From Sequoia sempervirens (Eukaryota; Streptophyta; Pinopsida; Cupressales; Cupressaceae), in the NCBI GenBank assembly GCA_007258455.2, contig VDFB02000001.1, positions 13,780,225 to 13,844,224 on the forward strand: a DNA stretch of 64,000 nucleotides, given 5' to 3'. Both the position numbers and the translations under genes were made by a program. Positions within the stretch are counted from its first letter, which is position 1, and each line of letters begins with the position of its first letter. Of the stretch, positions 34,499 through 46,599 are shown in pieces. The notes beneath the pieces are model-generated. The model searched no databases, was not told the DNA's origin, and saw only the letters and a program-made list of their open reading frames with translations.

Positions 34499-35841
34499 CT
34501 GGACCAAACCATGTCACTATGCCTCTTGGTAATGGTGTACAAAGGGAATCCCCATTTTCAACACCAAACCAAAACACCCCATTCAAATCAATCATTGGTA
34601 ATAAACTAGCAAGATTCACTTTCTTGCAAAGATTTTTAACCACTTTAAACAAAAGGATGAGAAGACCAGTTATGAAACCAATGAATTAGAACAATAGTAG
34701 ATAATAGAGGAGCAGATTGTTGACCCAAAAGCCGGGCAATTGCTAGAGGATAATATGGATGGTACACTTGTATGTAATCTCCCCTTTATATTCTTTATGG
34801 TTTTATACTCTTTTGTATTTTTTTTTTTTTTTTTTTGAAACATGAAACAAACTAAAAATTGAAAATAATGATGGAAAATACTTGATCAAACCCTCAAACA
34901 CTTCATAAGCCAAATATGTACCAAATTTTGATAAATTCAATGGCTAGTTCAAACAATAGGTCACCTTGAATGCTCAAATCAAATTCAAACATAAATTTGG
35001 AAACCCTCAAAGTCTGTTTTTATTGATTTTTACAATGATTACAAGCTGGAAATTGCTCTAAAACCAAAATCAAATCTGAAATTACAACTTTGAACTCACA
35101 TAGACCTTATTGGAGTGGTGCAACTGGCTAATCTAGCTAGGTTAAGGGCTGTATGGACTGGTACAACAACTGTATGGCTGTGGTGGGAGCTTACAATGAC
35201 CAAACAAACTATTTTTAACCCTCTTTGCTACTGATGTAATATAGATCAGACCTTGGAAACACAAATCAGACCTTAAAAGTGCCAAATAAACATGCATGGA
35301 CTATCCTCACAGCTGGTGCCTCCCAAATCAACAATTAATGTCTCAAAAGATAGTTTTCCACCCTTGAAAAATAATTTATGAATTTTTGTGTAGCTGGGCT
35401 ACCTCCAAAAATAGTGTTAAAAGACTCAAAACCCTTCAATGATGCCAACCAGCAGCTGGTATAACTGTAACAATTCATATCCAGCCCTTTAGGATGCCCA
35501 AAAACTTGCTAAAAATCTGAAACTCAATATATAAACCCTCAAATATGCATTCGTGATGAAATGATAATTTTTAATTGCCAGAAACACAGTAGCGACATTG
35601 TAACAAAATCCAAATCCACCACAAATCAGCACATTTGTGATTCCCAGATGAAGATTTTTAATAACATTCATGAGGCCAAACAGCCTATGGGGCCCTTGGA
35701 TAAAAACCACATGGAAAAGCATAAAAGCTCAAAACAAGCAAACTGCCAACACAACGCCTACTTGATCTCCATTTCCTTTTGGATCCTGGATCTTTTGCTA
35801 TGTATCTTGATCAAGTAATCTATAATTTTTGTTATCCTTTC
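34499..35841. other. No gene; copy 2 of 14582-15923
   Basis: Identical by eye to copy 1 apart from a 19-nt instead of 18-nt T run (34818-34836). Confidence 0.5.
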
Positions 35842-38417
35842 TTATTTAAACAGGTTACTCAAGGAGCCCACATTTAAAATCTCGATGTACTTGGCCTGAA
35901 TATCTATGTGAGTTGGACACTCCATAATGTGTCATTCCGTCTCCACCAACTCCAAAGTACAGAAACAACATATTCTATCTGTCCACTCTTCTTTAAGTGG
36001 TTTCACATCTAACTTGGTGTAAACTAGTTCTTAGTTGAGCCATTAACATTTTCGTTTTCCGTTTTATTTCCGCTCCTATAAAGTTCTTTTGTGCATGGTC
36101 ATATAAAGGATTGAAATGCTTGATATACTATTCTCTTTTCCTCCCAAGTTGCCTTGTCCACATGCTTCCTTTGACTTTTTCTTGCATGAACTTTTTTATT
36201 GCCCCACTGTTAGGTGGCACTCTTTTATGTTGATACCCGATTATTTGTCCACTTGTCATTTGGTTTCATTCACGTGCTCTTCCTTCTATCTAATTTCTCT
36301 TTTATTGCCATTTTGGGCCAACGAAGCAACTCCATGTTCTCTAGCCTCATTAAGTAACTTAGCAACCAGATCATAACCAATGTCTCCACAAAAAAGCACC
36401 AACTTTAGCTAAGGCAATCTCGTAGGAAACTGACAATTTTATTTTGAAGCTACTTGTGATTAGATTCTTTTGTAATCTCTCTAGATATCTCCACTTCATT
36501 GCAAATGTGTTGCCACCCCAAACTTCACACCTATATAGCACCACCTACACCACTAATAAGTAATAACCCAAAAAGAGTTTTCTTAGTTTTCCAATCCCAC
36601 AATTCAGCTCTTTTACATCTATTTTGCAATGAGTATAAGGCTTTCCATCCTCCTTGTATCATTTTTTCTCTACACGTCTCCCAACTAAGCTTATTGTGGA
36701 AATCAAGGCCAAGATATTTATAGTTATTAACCACTTGCAACAGGTTGCCTTCGAAGACAAATTCCATATGAATTTTCTTTCTCTTCAAGGTAAAGATCAT
36801 GACCTTAGTTTGTTGGTGTTCACCTATATCCCAACCTCCTAGCAAAACAATTCAAGGGCTTTCAAGTGTTCACTCAAATCGTACATCGTTTTTGCCATTA
36901 AAGTAAGATCATCTACATATAGAAGCAACTTTATTACATAGCTCGTCAAATGAACACCCCCACCACCAAACTTGTCTATCCACTCTTCTAATTTGTCAAT
37001 GTACAACCCAAATAGCGTAGGAGATAGCGTGCAACCCTATTTGACCCCCAATGTCACTCCCAAAACATTCTAATAATCCATACTTGGTTCTAATTTTGAC
37101 TTGAACTTGATCATACAACCGATGAACAACCCTATACTTTTCTAGAATTCCCAATTCTTCCATTCTACTCCATAATTTGCTTCTAGGGACAGTGTCAAAC
37201 GCTTTCTTGAAGTCAACAAAGCAATAGAAGACCTTTCCTCCCTATTTATCCCAAACCTTCTCAATCAAGTGTCTGAGGGTAATGCAATGATTAATGGTAG
37301 AATGTTTTGGCCTAAAACACGCTTTCCCAATCGCCCTCTTTCCCTCCTTTTCTGCTCAAATACTAATTTGATGCTCTATCATGCTCCCAAAGAGTTTTAC
37401 AAAGAGAGGGTTGATCATTATAGTGTGGTAGTTTGAAGGGTTATGGACATCGCTACTTTTGAGCAAGGAAATGACGACACTAGTTGTCCTATTTGTTAGG
37501 AAACTATTATGAATGACCCCATTAAAGATTCTTTTGATGTGTAGTGTGAGGGCTTTTGCGTCCCATTTTATGTATTCTACTTGTAAGCCATCTATGTCCC
37601 ATGCTTTACCAATTGCAAGTTTTAATTCCTTATTTGATGTCTTTCATGGAGAAGAGTTTAGCCATTGAATCAATTACTGGAGGGACGTCTTTATCTTCAA
37701 CTCTCTCATACAACAGTTTTGCATATTTCAACCGTTGTAAATCTGTGATATTGTTCTCTTTAGCTGTGTTTTTTTGTTGCAATTATTTTCATAAGCCTCT
37801 CGGGTTCTGTCTCCCAAGAAATATCAGTTATTTCCATCTTGTTTGAATGTAATCCTCTTTTTCAATCTAACTAGCTTTTCATATTCCTTTTTATTTCCCT
37901 GAATTTTGACCATTCTCTTTGCTGCCTTGCAGTCTTTATCATATCACGTATTCACCAGAAAGCTATTTTCATTGCCCCTCTTAGGCCTAGACCTTTTGCA
38001 GAAACTAAGAGCCTTATGGATTATTGGAGTCAACTTGTCATTGCCTATTGTTCTCTTGTTCATATTGGCCATCCCACTATTTCCTATTGCAGTTGTTTTT
38101 CAAGCATTGTTTGAAAAATTTATTGGTTTTCCTGTGTCAAGAGGATTGTGCATTGAGTAGCCTCTTTCTTTTGATTTTGTTGCAACCTATCTTGGTGTTG
38201 AGTGCTTTTATGCATACCAATCTTTACATATATCGGATTGTGATCTGAGTTCATTTCTATGGGGCAATCCCTCACCTCTACCTCTATTAATCTTGTAATA
38301 AGATTCGATGAACAAATAACGTAATCCACCACACTTTGCCCATTGTAGGTGTGATATGTAAAGTTCCTTGAGCTCGGCCATGCTTTTATTCCGTTGCATA
38401 TAATCAAATTGTATGGA
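35842..38417 (-). pseudogene. LINE ORF2 fragment, copy 2
   Basis: Same as 15924-18499, with YVDD at about 36908-36919. Here its continuation is visible: the LTR element (38418-45947) and its duplicated ATGGA separate it from the endonuclease N-terminus at 45953-46561. The insertion therefore struck the endonuclease domain of an existing LINE. Confidence 0.85.
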
Positions 38418-40292
38418 TGTAATGTCTAACTCTACTTTTTCAATGTCCTCCTTTAGGCTAGTGTGGTTCTGACTCACTTACTATTTTTAGTAAGTACTAT
38501 ATTTAGTAACTAGTTCAGGGCAGTGCAATGTACGGTTTCCTGTTTGGGCAGTATGTTGGAGTTGTTCGATGAGCTCTAATGTTTTGACCGATTTGTTATT
38601 TGGTGAGCACTTACTATTTTTAGCAGTTGCTATTTATAGTAAGTCTATATCGGGAAACTGGTCTCAGACTCTTAGTGTCCTCAGCAATGTTATTTCTATG
38701 GTGGCATTGGAGAGCCTAAGGTTGGATTAATTAATATTCGCTTTTATAAGTCACTTAGGCTATTTTATTATAAAATAATTTTATAACTTAAGTGAGGACC
38801 TTGGTGCCTAATGAGATAAATTAATGTTGTTTTAGAAGGCTGAATAAGGTAAAATAGTTTTAAGTTTCCTTTTGAGCAGGACACCCCTTTGAGAATTATT
38901 TGATAATATTTTAAAGTATAAAGCAATAATATTAAAAGGGTTTTGGAGGGAAAAGGATTCAAATTGGAGGTTGCCCTAATTTCTCCCTTCACTTCTATTT
39001 AATCTGCTTTTTGGCTCTCATTTGGTTATAATGGATTTGACAACTTAAGGAGACTTTGTTGGATTGTTTCTAGTTATTGTTTGTAGCTGGTTGAGGACAG
39101 AAACCCTCATCTTTGGCCCCAGTTTCGGTAGTGAAACTATCTACCCTAGTTGGATTTATGGAGGAAGTCACTCAGGCTTTCTACAAGCACATTATTGCAA
39201 TCTTGTGCATCACTTTTAGTGGCAAACATTGGGGTAATGTTGATTATATTGAGTATATTTCAGAGATGATGGATGAACTTCAGCTCAATTTCCAAGGCGC
39301 CTCATTTTACTGAGCTTTTAGCAGAGGCAACGTATTCTCTTGTCAAGGGTAGATTACTTCTCAAACCTGGGTGCAGGTTTCATAGCTATCTGAAGGAGGA
39401 CATGGTCATCCCACAAGGAGGCGTGTTAACCCCAGAGAAAAGCAATTCATTTTCTGAATTACTGTACACTCCTTGACAGCAGATAATCTTTGTGAAGGTG
39501 GCGTTTAAGGGTTTCAAATCAGTTCGTGGTCATTGTGTGGGGTAAGTTGGCTGAAAGAGCAACGTTTCTGTATACACTGTACATTTCTCAGATGTGGGGC
39601 TGCATACCTCAAGGTCTGGAATTTTTGAGGAAGTGCATGGGAGGTCTAGGTTCCTCTCTTGCTTGGGGTGAGACTTCTGAGGGTAAATCGTTGCATTTTT
39701 TGAAGGCATTTATACACGCCTTGCACATGTATACATCCATGAGGGTCATTGGGAATGGAGTTGATGATCTGAGTAGATTACAAGGCATTTTCTGAAGTTT
39801 GTGACAGTCCTGTGACATTCCTGTAGCAGTTTGAGGCTCAGTCTGGCTTGGAACAGCATATTACCTAGGTCTGGAACAGCATATTACCTAGGTCTGAGTG
39901 CATTTCACTTATGTAGTGGATAGATTATGAATCATAAATGTCTTAATCTGTGAAGAGTATTAAGTCTATTGACTACTGTGTCAAACTGAGTCTGCTGATT
40001 ACATATTTCAGTCATATTCATGCCCAGAAAAATGTAATTAAACTGCTGTCACAATATCACAGCCTGTTCTATGTTATGTAATGCATTATTAGGAAAGGGC
40101 ATACTTTGTCATCGTGAGAGGAATGAAGTGTTTAAGTTGACTTTCAGTTTACATGTTCCTTTCATTTGAGTGTTCTTATCATTTATGCAATGCAATGATC
40201 ATTGTTTGATTCAATGGCACAACTAACAAACATCAAAATACATTGAGCCAAAATCTAAAGCCAAAAAACTCAAAACGGGGTTGACCATTACA
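38418..40292 (+). repeat. 5' LTR of complete PDS5-carrying element
   Basis: Same sequence as 18500-20374, TGTAATG...CATTACA. Confidence 0.92.
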
Positions 40293-40293
40293 G

Positions 40294-40305
40294 TGGTATC
40301 AGAGC
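40294..40305 (+). promoter_or_regulatory. Primer-binding site, copy 2
   Basis: TGGTATCAGAGC, one base after the 5' LTR. Confidence 0.92.
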
Positions 40306-40362
40306 ACAGGTTATTCTGCCAGCCTGTTGGGAAGTTCAGAGGTTGAGTTTTAGTTGCAAATC

Positions 40363-42243
40363 ATGGCATCATTGAGTGAAAAGGAGTTGGGCAAAACACT
40401 TTTAAAAGCAGGTAAGAAACTTGAACACCTACCTCGATCAAAAGAGGGTCTTCTTAGCACATTGGAGGAAGTTGAAAGGTGTTTATACATGGTTAACAAT
40501 TCACCTTCTCAGTTGTTGCGACAGGCTATGACTCCAACAATGCATTCTTTGCCAATGTTTATGGGGCATCAGAATAAAAAGGTGAGACTTCTAGTCACCA
40601 GCTGTCTTAGTGAGTTCATCAAAATTACAAACCTTAGGATTCCCTATGGAGAAGGCAAAATGAGGGAGGTTCTACAGTTGATTGTTGAGAGTTTTCGTGG
40701 GCTACCTGATAACCAAGGCCCTTCCTTTGGTAGAAGGGTTGAGATGCTAGAAGTGATGGCGAGATTCAAATCTTGTTATCTTTTGATTGATTTCAAATGT
40801 GAAAATCTTATTATCCAGATATTTCATTATTTCATAGCATCCATCAGTGAGGATCATGGAGAAACTGGTTTTTCTTACATGCAAACCATTATGACCCTTA
40901 TCATTGATGATTATGATACTATTCCCCAACTCCTTGTATCTATGTTGATACCTCTTTTGAGGAAAGAATGGGTTGTCTCTACTGTTGCTTATGAGTCGGT
41001 CGACAAAGTGTTCAAACAATGTGAAGGGAGGTTGAAGCCCTTCTTGGATATTGAGGGAGAACCTCAAGGTGATTCTATGATGGTGCATGCGTCTACTCAT
41101 GTTGAGGATGTGTGCAATACAACAAAGTTAGCACACAGAGAAAGTATGGCAAGAACCCAGGATGACCTCTTTGGCACACACGTGGCTACCATTGGGGAGA
41201 TTGTGCATGAGGGAAAGGGCATGACAGCAGCCTTTAATTCATCTCTAGAGCTATCCAGTGAATCTGTAGACACTAGTACCATGTTTGGCAACGTCGAGAC
41301 CAATAACACACCATTGGATGATAGTATTGTTGAAGGCAACATAGATGAGGCTTTCAAAACAGCAAATAGTGATGATTACAGTGATGAGGACATAGGTGGT
41401 TTTGGCTTTGACTTCAACGATCAGCTTATGGAGAGAAATTTTAATGTTGACATGTATAGTGATGAGTTGGAGGATGATTTATTCAGAGAGAGATCAAAAG
41501 TGGAGCACAGTGAACAAAGCAATCAGCTTCTTAACACATGGGATCCGGGTGTTATGGCACCTAAGTATGACAAGGAAACTATTTGGGATGAATTTACTTT
41601 TGACTATAGTGTTGTTCAAATTTCGTCTCCACAGTTATGCAAGGATGATAGCATAGATGGCATTGATGATTTTGTTCATGAACTTGAGAACAAATCAGAT
41701 TTCACTTTGCATGTAGCTGAACATGAGCAAGGACCTAGCAGCCTTGCTGATTCGGATTCACAATCAGTTTTTGGGGATGATCAAGGAGAGACACAAATAA
41801 TTTGGGACAGCGATGGAGACTCAGATAATAGGTATGAAAGTTCCGATTTTTGCATGCAACATAACAGCAATGTGCTATCCTTGCCAAAACAAGATTGGAA
41901 AGAACAATTTTTGGTGTCTATGGAAAAAGAGGGGCATACTTTATCTAGGTTGGATGACATTAGTAGACTTGTTGAGAAATTCATCTACATGACACCAAGA
42001 AACCAACTTGAACAAAATGTTCCCCTTGCTGATTTGCACACGATTAAAAGTTCTATTGAGGGGATCAAAACAATGTTCATACACATGTTGCATGATAGAG
42101 ATGTTGCCACCAAGTTTGCAAATGAAACCTTGTCTAAGTCTAAGCAGTTAAGAGAAGAGGTTAGTGAGCTCACCAACGAGCTTAATTCCACAAAGCTTGC
42201 TTTGGAAAGTGTCCAAGAGGCACTTCTTGAGGCAAACAATTAG
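40363..42243 (+). CDS. PDS5-like N-terminal domain fused to acidic and coiled-coil region (copy 2)
   Basis: Encodes the same 626 residues as 20445-22325; see that entry for domains. It sits in gag position, directly after the primer site, inside a complete LTR element, so it would be translated first from the element's transcript. Identity of the two copies reflects the recent or artefactual duplication and says nothing about selection. Comparison with other family members is what would matter. Confidence 0.78.
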   Translation: MASLSEKELGKTLLKAGKKLEHLPRSKEGLLSTLEEVERCLYMVNNSPSQLLRQAMTPTMHSLPMFMGHQNKKVRLLVTSCLSEFIKITNLRIPYGEGKMREVLQLIVESFRGLPDNQGPSFGRRVEMLEVMARFKSCYLLIDFKCENLIIQIFHYFIASISEDHGETGFSYMQTIMTLIIDDYDTIPQLLVSMLIPLLRKEWVVSTVAYESVDKVFKQCEGRLKPFLDIEGEPQGDSMMVHASTHVEDVCNTTKLAHRESMARTQDDLFGTHVATIGEIVHEGKGMTAAFNSSLELSSESVDTSTMFGNVETNNTPLDDSIVEGNIDEAFKTANSDDYSDEDIGGFGFDFNDQLMERNFNVDMYSDELEDDLFRERSKVEHSEQSNQLLNTWDPGVMAPKYDKETIWDEFTFDYSVVQISSPQLCKDDSIDGIDDFVHELENKSDFTLHVAEHEQGPSSLADSDSQSVFGDDQGETQIIWDSDGDSDNRYESSDFCMQHNSNVLSLPKQDWKEQFLVSMEKEGHTLSRLDDISRLVEKFIYMTPRNQLEQNVPLADLHTIKSSIEGIKTMFIHMLHDRDVATKFANETLSKSKQLREEVSELTNELNSTKLALESVQEALLEANN

Positions 42244-43176
42244 CTCTATGAGATTCAACAGTTTAGAGAAAAGGAAAGCGGAGAAAGGCCAAGGGAGATC
42301 ACTTAGGTAATGAAGGAGCTTGATTTCATCCAGAAGGAGTATGATCTTGTATATTGTCCAAAAAAATCAAAAAATAAGAGTTAGGATCAACAGGAGGATT
42401 GGTCTAATTTTGGAGTTGAGGATAATTATCAGTTTGTTGATAATCCTTTGTTTGAGGTAGATGCTGATATGGCGTATGACAATCCACTTTTTGAGTTGGA
42501 TGATGGGATTACTCTTAGTTGTAGCATTGAGCTCTATGAGATTCAACAGTTTAGAGAAAAGGAAAGCGGAGAAAGGCTAAGGGAGATCAATCTGGTAATG
42601 AAGGAGCTTGATTTCATCCAGGAAGAGTATGATCTTGCATATTGTCCAAAAAAATCAAAAAATAAGAGTTTGGATCAGCAGAGGATTGGTCTGATTTTGG
42701 AGTTGAGGAAAATTATCAGTTTGTTGATAATCCTTTGTTTGGGGTAGATGCTGATATGGCGTATGACAATCCGCTTTTTGAGTTGGATGATGGGATTACT
42801 TCTAGTTGTAGCATTGCGTTGGGTGAAAATAGTAAGGTTTGGGACCCAGGTGCAGTCTCTAGACATGAGTTGTCTCAAAATTGGAGCAATGGGTCAAGTT
42901 CCTATATTAGTACAAGCTGCCCACTTTCTGATCAGCTGGTACATGACTTCAGTTTTGGATCCACAAATGAGTTGGATGGTTTCTTCAATTCAGCAGTTGG
43001 GCAATTCATGGTTGAGTCTGGATGGCAATGATGATTTGATCCTAGGAGATGATTCTGTTGCTACCTCCATACTCATCTCTTCCATGTCTTCAGTGGGATT
43101 TCAGTTTGATTACCACTGCCCGTACTTTCTTTCGTTGGTTATGATGACATCTTTTGATGAGCAGATTGATTTTTAG
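42244..43176 (+). pseudogene. Broken continuation of the ORF with 288-bp tandem repeat (copy 2)
   Basis: Same repeat as copy 1 (42244-42531 and 42532-42818). Downstream the two copies differ: here one frame ends DEQIDF with TAG at 43174-43176. Stops after the main ORF and the frameshift in the second repeat unit are shared with copy 1. Confidence 0.7.
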
Positions 43177-44121
43177 TTTGGGAAGGCTTGGGGGCAGCTA
43201 GCTGTGAGTATCTTTTCGGACACAATTTACCCATTTATTGTTTCCACTTTGGTGAGTGACACTCATTGCAGTTACGTAATGGAGTTGACATGCATTACTT
43301 CAAATGATGTCGTGTTGAACGCAGTGGTTTGGGTGTGCTAGTGTGTTCGGGACCATTCTTTTGACACTTGGAGGTTGAGTGTTGATGTTATGATTTTGGT
43401 TTGCGTCAGCATAGGCATTTCTTAGTTGGAAAATTTCAGAGATATGGCAATGATTGAATTGCTCCATACTTGGGGTATCATGAGGTGTCATGACGAGGTT
43501 TGTTTCTTATAGTTGAGCAAGGTGTTTCTCTTGTTGACCTGAATTGTGATTGGCAGTAAGTTTGTTGACGCAAACTTCTATGAGTTGCCTTGGTAGGATA
43601 TATTTCATAACATTGACTTCAATCCTTTCAGGTTTTTCAATATGGGCTTTGATGATTTTTACTCTTTGGAGGTCCAGGATAGGAGAGTGCAGTTTGGGCA
43701 CATTAGTTTGACAGTTATGATCAGTGTGGCGCAACGTCAACATGGTGGTTCCTTTTTGAGACTCACTTGGAACCTGGGAATCACATTATGTTGTAGTTTA
43801 GCTACCATTTGGGATGAGAGAGCCAGTGTTAACCTTCTAGAGTTTACTCCTGTGGCACAATAGTTTGGTTCTCTCGAGGGGCATTCTTTTGAGGAGTTCA
43901 TGGTGTCTATGCAATATTTGATTACACTTATTACAAGAGGGTTTCAGAAGGTCTCTTGTGTTGGTACCCTATAGGAGAGTGTTGTGAGCAAATGGTGCTA
44001 AAGATCTCCTAGGTTGACTTGGGACCCTAGGATCATTGTCGAATTCAATGTTGATCAAATTGTTGGCTGCGGGATTGTTCTAGCATTGCTTGAGGACAAG
44101 CAATCTTTGGAAAGGGTGAAC
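43177..44121 (+). other. 3' interior of PDS5-carrying element
   Basis: Mostly non-coding. A 73-codon open stretch (43642-43863) has no recognisable motif. The segment ends in GAGGACAAGCAATC and the purine tract GGAAAGGGTGAA before the 3' LTR; GAGGACAAGC-like words are common ahead of the polypurine tract in plant Ty3/gypsy elements, which hints at the parental group. Confidence 0.55.
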
Positions 44122-45947
44122 TATAATGTCCCCTTTTTCGATGTCCTCCTGTGGGCTAGTGTGGTTTTGACTCACTATTTTTAGTAAGTACTGTATTTTG
44201 TAATTGGTCTGAATGACAGTGCAGTGTAGCATTTCCTATTTGGGCAGTATGTTAGAGTTGTCCGACATGCTTTAATGTTTTGGCCAATTTGTTATTTGGT
44301 GAGCACTTACTATTTTTAGCAGTTGTTATTTATAATAAGTCTATTTCAGGAAACTGGTCTTGGACTCTTAGTGTCCTCAGCAATGTTATTTCTATGGTGG
44401 CGTTGGAGAGCCTAAGGTTGGATTATTTAATATTCGCTTTTATAAGTCACTTAAGTTATTTTAACAAGAAAACTTTATAACTTAAGTGAGGACTTTGGTG
44501 CCTAATGAAATAACTTAACGTTATTTTAGAAGGGTGAATAAGGTAAAATAGTTTCCTTTTGAGCAGAACGCCCCTTTGAAGATTATTTGATAATGTTTTA
44601 AAGTATAAAGCAATAATATTAAAAGGGTTTTGGAGAGAAAAGGATTCAAATTGGTGGTTGCCTTAATTTCTCCCTCCACTTCTATTTAATCTATTTTTTG
44701 GCTCTCATTTGGTTATGATGGATTTGACAACTTAAGGAGATTCTGCTAGATTGTTTCTAGTTATTGTTTGTAGCTGGTTGAGGACGGAAACCCTCATCTT
44801 TGGCACCAGTTTCGGTAGTGAAACTATCTACCCTACATGGATTTGTGGAGGAAGTCACTCAAGCTTTCTACAGGAGCATTATTGCAATCTTGTGAATCAC
44901 TTTCAATGGCAAACATTGGGGTAATGTTAATTATATTGATTATAATTCAGAGATGATGGATGAACTTCAGCCCAGTTTCCAAGGCGCCTCATTTTACTGA
45001 GCTTTTAGCAGAGGCAACGTACTCTCTTGTCAAGGGCACATTACTTCTCAAACGTGGGCGCAGGTTACATAGCTATCTGAAGGAGAACGTGGTCATCCCA
45101 CAAGGAGGCGTGTTAGCCCCAGAGCAAAGCGATTCATTTTTTGAGTTACTGTACACTCTTTGACAGCAGATAATCTTTGTGTGGGTGGCGTTTAAGGGTT
45201 TCAAATCAGTTCATGGTCATTGTGTGGGGTAAGTTGGCTGAAAGAGCAACATTTCTGTATACACCGTACATTTCTGAGACATGGGGCTGCATATCTCAAG
45301 GTCTGGAATTTTTGAGGAAGTGTGTGGGAGGTCTGGGTTCCTCTCTTGCTTGGCATGAGACTTTTGAGGGTAAATCGCTGCATTTTCTGAAGGCATTTAC
45401 ACATGCCCTGCACCTGTATACATCCCATGAGGGTCGTTTGGCATGGAGCTGATGATCTGAGTAGATTACAAGGCGTTTTCTTAAGTTTGTGACATTCCTG
45501 TAGCAGTTTGAGGCTCAGTCTGGCTTGGGACAGCATACTACCCAGGTCTGAGTGCATTTCACTTATGTAGTTGATAGATTATGAATCATAAATGTCTTAA
45601 TCTGTGAAGAGTATTAAGTATATTGACTGCTGTGTCAAATCTGAGTCTGCTGATTACATATTTCAGTGATATTCAGGCCCAGAAAAATGTAATTAAACTA
45701 CTGTCACAATATCACAGCCTGTTACATGTTCTGTAATGCATTATTAGGAAAGGGCATACTTTGTCATTGTGAGAGGAATGAAGTGTTTAAGTTGACTTTC
45801 AGTTTACATGTTCCTTTCATTTGAATGTTCTGATCATTTATGCAATGCAATGATCACTGTTTGATCCAATGGCACAACTAACAAACATTAAAATACATTG
45901 AGCCAAAATCTAAAGCCAAAAATCTCAGAACGAGGTTGACCATTACA
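44122..45947 (+). repeat. 3' LTR of PDS5-carrying element
   Basis: 1826 bp, starting TATAATGTCCCC (TG changed to TA) and ending GACCATTACA. Aligns throughout with the 5' LTR but with many substitutions and small deletions; the second unit of the short tandem repeat seen in the 5' LTR is absent. Confidence 0.9.
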
Positions 45948-45952
45948 ATGGA

Positions 45953-46561
45953 CTACACATCCCCAACAATCTTTCCCCATACTGCGTAATACCTCCTTTT
46001 TTTGTCTTGAGAATTTCCTTCCCACTTTTGATTCTCTTCCTCTTCTAACCATGGAGGGTTGTCTATTATTCCCTCCTCATTTCTGAGGCATAGATCTTGG
46101 CTATTTGTTGTTCTTGCATTAAAGTCTCCTATTTAAATAATTTCTTTTATGGTGCTATATGCTGATATGTCCTTTTTCAAAGCTGCATATAGGTCCTCTT
46201 TGTTTAGTTTCTTCTTCTTATATAAGATTTTGAGCCATGAGAAGAAAAGTAGCACACTACAAGATAAATTATGAATTCTCTAACCTTAATTTTCATCCAT
46301 GTCTTGGTTATTTGGATCTTCCTTTTCTACTTGTATTATTCTTTCCCAAGACTCTCTTACTAGAACTGTCACACCCTCATGGCCCTTGCCACTTTTAATT
46401 AACTCATTCCAAACTGAAATCTTCGTGTAACCCTCACAACTCAAAACCTTACAACCCTCATGCTCATACATTTCAATGAGTATTATGTCCATCCCCTCAG
46501 CTATGGGCCCTAAACCAAGACCTCTCCTCCAATAGTAACCTTTGCAATTCCAACTTACCAT
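45953..46561 (-). pseudogene. LINE ORF2 N-terminus (EEP endonuclease)
   Basis: Starts MVSWNCKG at 46561; SWNCKG is the typical opening of LINE endonucleases. Continues with MDIILIEMYE and GVTVLVRESWERIIQ and then decays. It is the 5' part of the ORF whose remainder lies at 35842-38417, across the inserted LTR element. Confidence 0.8.
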
Positions 46562-46599
46562 TGAGAGGTGTTCCTAGGGTTCCCACCTTCCTATTTACC

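Larger units (their letters stand above)
27263..42987. repeat. Long duplicated segment, copy 2
   Basis: Repeats 7349-23069 (see copy 1). It starts exactly at the gap, so the left end is set by the assembly, not by a biological breakpoint. Features of this copy are listed individually below. Confidence 0.95.
38418..45947 (+). mobile_element. Complete non-autonomous LTR retrotransposon carrying PDS5-like ORF
   Basis: 7530 bp flanked by the 5-bp duplication ATGGA (38413-38417 and 45948-45952). LTRs are 38418-40292 (1875 bp) and 44122-45947 (1826 bp). The tRNA-Met primer site is at 40294 and a purine-rich tract GGAAAGGGTGAA lies just before the 3' LTR. The 3.8-kb interior has the PDS5-like ORF, its broken tail and about 0.9 kb of non-coding sequence, but no retroviral enzyme. 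The LTRs differ visibly (roughly 8-10% where I compared them, plus indels), so the insertion is old although the main ORF is uninterrupted. Confidence 0.92.
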
